Of a stretch of DNA of 22,264 bases, positions 22,039-22,264 are shown one piece after another. Source of the stretch: Clostridia bacterium. Lineage in GTDB: Bacteria; Bacillota; Clostridia; Christensenellales; Borkfalkiaceae. The position numbers and the translations under genes were made by a program. Within the stretch, counting starts at the first letter, position 1; the number at the start of each line of letters is the position of its first letter. The notes beneath the pieces were generated by a model. The model saw only the letters and a program-made list of their open reading frames with translations, made no database searches and had not been told where the DNA came from. The stretch covers positions 1 through 22,264 of the forward strand of contig CAAFYG010000011.1 of NCBI GenBank assembly GCA_900767195.1, read 5' to 3'.

Positions 22039-22264
22039 GTGAATTTAACAGAAAAATTGAACCTTAGGGGTTATTCAAAAGACGAAAGCAAGCAACTCAA
22101 AAGCATCGAAGAAATAGCAGAATTTATCTGTAAGCACGGGAAACACGGCGACGTTACTATATTGAATAACGGAGAGTTGTTCATTACGACGATAGGGATA
22201 TACCTCGACAAGGTAGCCGATATAAGATACCGCGCGCAGTTAATGCCGGTTTTAGCGAAAAAGC
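22039..22264 (+). CDS. Start of an unidentified gene (partial at right edge)
   Basis: An open frame from GTG 22039 runs to the edge of the window (about 75 codons, beginning VNLTEKLNLRGYSKDESKQL). AGGAGA at 22024-22029 lies 9 bases upstream, which favours this GTG over the in-frame GTG at 22033. The visible part has an N-terminal helical segment and a stretch like DVTILNNGELFITTIGIYLD. Codon use (ATA, AGG, AAG, fewer GCG) differs from the resident genes, and the gene starts just beyond the tmRNA 3' end, a favourite integration site. It could therefore be the first gene of a prophage or other element. No family recognised. Confidence 0.6.
   Translation, partial: MNLTEKLNLRGYSKDESKQLKSIEEIAEFICKHGKHGDVTILNNGELFITTIGIYLDKVADIRYRAQLMPVLAKK

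Noticed and set aside
21942..22040. Attenuator-controlled promoter for the right-edge gene as a firm call
   Set aside because: The promoter is weak (16-base spacer, TACATA) and the hairpin could equally be a second ssrA terminator. It is kept only as low-confidence features.

Overview
This window reads as a stretch of core chromosome from a strictly anaerobic, fermentative Firmicute, most likely a Clostridia-type gut bacterium. The evidence is an NAD-linked electron-bifurcating [FeFe] hydrogenase, a tetrahydrofolate (THF) riboswitch in front of an ECF folate S component (this riboswitch is essentially a Firmicutes feature), a DUF421/DUF4363 pair, PlsY, and very canonical sigma-A promoters with 17-base spacers. 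A finer placement (for example an uncultured Christensenellales-like lineage) is only an impression from the GCG/AAATTT-rich codon style.

Layout. 1-258: the 3' end of an unidentified + strand gene. 259-755: gene-free, with short repeats and a hairpin. 756-2090: NADP-type glutamate dehydrogenase with its own promoter and terminator. 2091-2824: gene-free, with a 21-bp direct repeat, two hairpins, a perfect-consensus promoter and a leader of about 260 nt. 2825-6972: the hydCBA hydrogenase operon. 7064-7723: a Vat/CatB-like acetyltransferase. 7763-7839 (minus): tRNA-Arg(ACG). 8150-8350: a small DUF1858 redox-disulfide protein behind phased A-tracts. 8498-9874: a MATE exporter. 9959-10378 (minus): an unknown, apparently leaderless gene. 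10555-12177: a eukaryote-like UDP-sugar pyrophosphorylase plus a small unknown helical protein. 12221-13281 (minus): the DUF421-DUF4363 pair. 13394-14375: THF riboswitch and folT. 14484-19113: lgt-pncB-lspA-rluD-like-small membrane protein, probably one operon. 19241-21334: der and plsY. 21456-21819: ssrA (tmRNA). 22039 to the right edge: the start of a gene with different codon use, directly beyond the tmRNA 3' end, a classic integration site.

How the genes fit together. HydABC couples H2 turnover to NADH and ferredoxin, and PncB feeds NAD synthesis. Lgt and LspA are the first two steps of lipoprotein maturation and lie in one operon. PlsY makes lysophosphatidic acid for membranes. Der and the pseudouridine synthase serve the ribosome. 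FolT imports folate under THF control.

I found no convincing new defence or biosynthetic system. The most unusual signals are three sequence-unrelated intergenic tandem arrays that share an 11-bp period, phased A-tracts upstream of the DUF1858 gene, a leaderless orphan gene, low-complexity tails on both lipoprotein-processing enzymes, an apparent loss of the conserved Lgt histidine, and a probable mobile-element boundary after ssrA that is cut off by the window edge.
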